Part shown: positions 5,997-7,028 of the stretch, in pieces
How the letters are laid out: every line of letters begins with the position of its first letter
Position numbering within the stretch: position 1 is the first letter of the stretch
Made by a program: the position numbers and the translations under genes
Notes under the pieces: generated by a model
The model's input: only the letters and a program-made list of their open reading frames with translations
What the model was told of the DNA's origin: nothing
Databases searched by the model: none
Assembly (NCBI GenBank): GCA_002449305.1
Contig: DKDI01000020.1
Span: forward strand, 1-7,028
Direction: 5' to 3'
DNA length: 7,028 nucleotides
From: Treponema sp. UBA6852
GTDB lineage: Bacteria; Spirochaetota; Spirochaetia; Treponematales; Treponemataceae

Positions 5997-6764
5997 ATGG
6001 ATACCATTGATAAAGATATACTTTTAGACTTTTTTAATAATGGAGACGGTTATGTCTTTGATTTTTCAACGGATAGATTCAATAATTTTACAAGAGAAAG
6101 TATAGGCGAAGAATTATGCCGTAAATATAATTTATCAAAAGGAAAATCTTTGACTAAATATTTTTCAGAATGTTCTGATGAAAAAATCATAAAGTTAAGT
6201 ACCAATTTGTTAAGGTACTATGAAGCTAAACTTTATGACAATTCAATTTATGGAACAGACAAAAAACACAAGCAATATGAAAAATGTAAATGTCTTTTGG
6301 AAAAATATAAAATTAATTCTATTGTGGATATTTCTACAATACAAAATATAAACCGTAAGTATATTATCAGCATAACAAAAAGAGCTAATGAAGATATTCA
6401 GAATGGCAATTTTGATAGCGCGATAACAAAAGCTAGAACTCTTATAGAAGAAATTTTCTGTTTTGCTATTGAAAAACAAAATCAAAAACCAACGGACAGT
6501 GGAAATATTATAAAACTCTATACCCAAGTAAAACTTTTATATAATATGCACCAAAATAAAGAAACTGATAAACGGATTAATGATTTACTTTCTGGACTTG
6601 ATAAAATCATTATGTCTATTTCAGAGATGAGGAAAAAAAGCGGTGACTCTCATGGTGTTGGAAATAAACGTATTGCTATAAAAGAACATCATGCGCAATT
6701 ATTTGTAAATTCGGCGATGACAGTTGCAGATTTTTTGATTTCGGTTGTTAATAATAAAATTTAA
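5997..6764 (+). CDS. Abortive-infection protein with C-terminal HEPN-type domain (Abi_C-like)
   Basis: Predicted 255-residue cytoplasmic defence protein, probably an RNA-cutting effector. The C-terminal part (about 130-255) resembles the Abi_C / AbiJ-type HEPN domain: ITKARTLIEEIFCFAIEK, a helical middle, LLSGLDKIIMSISEMRKKSGDSHGVG, then IAIKEHHAQLFVNSAMTVADFLI. It contains R212-x6-H219, the R-x4-6-H signature of HEPN RNases. The N-terminal part (1-125), with GYVFDFSTDRFNNFT, resembles AbiJ N-terminal domains from memory; this part is less certain. It lies 12 nt after the methyltransferase stop, with no gene between, so it is probably co-transcribed with the R-M pair. ATG 5997 directly follows an in-frame TAA (5994-5996) and has no clear Shine-Dalgarno, suggesting translation coupled to the methyltransferase. 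It is the most AT-rich gene in the window. No antitoxin gene is visible. Its trigger and RNA target are unknown. Confidence 0.78.
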   Translation: MDTIDKDILLDFFNNGDGYVFDFSTDRFNNFTRESIGEELCRKYNLSKGKSLTKYFSECSDEKIIKLSTNLLRYYEAKLYDNSIYGTDKKHKQYEKCKCLLEKYKINSIVDISTIQNINRKYIISITKRANEDIQNGNFDSAITKARTLIEEIFCFAIEKQNQKPTDSGNIIKLYTQVKLLYNMHQNKETDKRINDLLSGLDKIIMSISEMRKKSGDSHGVGNKRIAIKEHHAQLFVNSAMTVADFLISVVNNKI

Positions 6765-6845
6765 TTCCGCACCCCGAACTGGAGTAATTTCTCAAAACGG
6801 AATAATTCCGCAATTCGTCCGCACGTGATTTCTGCCTGCGGAATT
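6763..6845. repeat. Direct and inverted copies of AATTCCGCA after the abortive-infection gene
   Basis: AATTCCGCA occurs at 6763-6771 (overlapping the stop codon) and 6804-6812, and its reverse complement TGCGGAATT at 6837-6845. The second and third copies can form a 9-bp stem with a 24-nt loop. No T tract follows, so it is not a convincing intrinsic terminator. It could be a weak transcript-end structure or the remains of an insertion edge. Confidence 0.5.
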
Positions 6846-7028
6846 TTAAAATTCATCAAAAAATGCAAATCCGGCTTGTTATGTTTGTTTTTTCAGCCTG
6901 TCGTTTTTAGCCTTGCGTTAATATTAGTATTCCCTTTCTCTACTTACCATAATCAAAACTTATGCTCAGCAAAAAAACATTATATTTTAAATATTTTCCA
7001 GCGTGTTTTATATTCTAGGCATAAAGAG
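6765..7028. other. AT-rich non-coding right end
   Basis: No open frame with a ribosome binding site is seen on either strand; stops occur every few codons. Apart from the AATTCCGCA repeats and the palindrome there are T runs (6889-6894, 6904-6908) and very AT-rich stretches (6980-6997, 7005-7016) that may be a promoter for a gene to the right. No -35/-10 pair with proper spacing stands out. Confidence 0.6.
6841..6854. repeat. Perfect 14-bp palindrome
   Basis: GAATTTTAAAATTC is a perfect palindrome without a spacer, overlapping the last inverted copy of AATTCCGCA. AT-rich palindromes of this size arise by chance fairly often in AT-rich DNA. A dimeric regulator site is possible but unsupported. 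Confidence 0.35.

Noticed and set aside
6633..6639. A7 run next to the HEPN active-site codons as a programmed frameshift
   Set aside because: The zero frame continues through the whole conserved domain to a normal end, so no frameshift is needed.
3987..6811. ATTCCGC at both edges of the cassette (3987-3993, 6764-6770, 6805-6811) as attachment sites
   Set aside because: Seven bases is too short to separate from chance, and no integrase or target-gene duplication is present.

Overview
The window looks like a spirochaete chromosome, most likely a gut- or rumen-type Treponema. This rests on overall codon style, two adjacent lipoproteins with relaxed lipoboxes (FSAC, LAAC), GGAGG ribosome binding sites placed exactly 5 nt before the start codon, and long T-tailed hairpins. 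No rRNA or marker gene is present, so this is inference from general impression.

Left half (1-3776): the last 19 codons of an upstream gene are followed, 25 nt later, by a lipoprotein alpha/beta hydrolase with a Cys nucleophile (88-1203). After 89 nt comes an 827-residue lipoprotein (1293-3776) that joins two metal-binding cupin domains to a complete type B carboxylesterase. All run on the + strand without a convincing terminator between them, so they probably form one operon for envelope-anchored ester or lactone hydrolysis. The substrate cannot be read from the sequence.

Middle (3777-4077): about 300 nt without a gene. It holds a long A/T-rich hairpin with a T tail, a strong intrinsic terminator (3896-3930), and a GC-rich hairpin block (about 3935-4013) that resembles dispersed intergenic repeats. 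This block sits where base composition drops sharply.

Right half (4078-6764): a compact three-gene defence cassette of visibly lower GC. It encodes an NgoPII-type restriction endonuclease (TTG start), a HaeIII/NgoPII-type cytosine-5 methyltransferase overlapping it by 4 nt (ATGA), and, 12 nt further on, a 255-residue abortive-infection protein with a C-terminal HEPN-type R-x6-H motif. Both R-M proteins point to GGCC as the recognition site. The most interesting reading is a restriction-modification system with a co-transcribed predicted RNase as a possible second line of defence. The last 264 nt (6765-7028) are AT-rich, with short direct and inverted repeats and no supportable gene.
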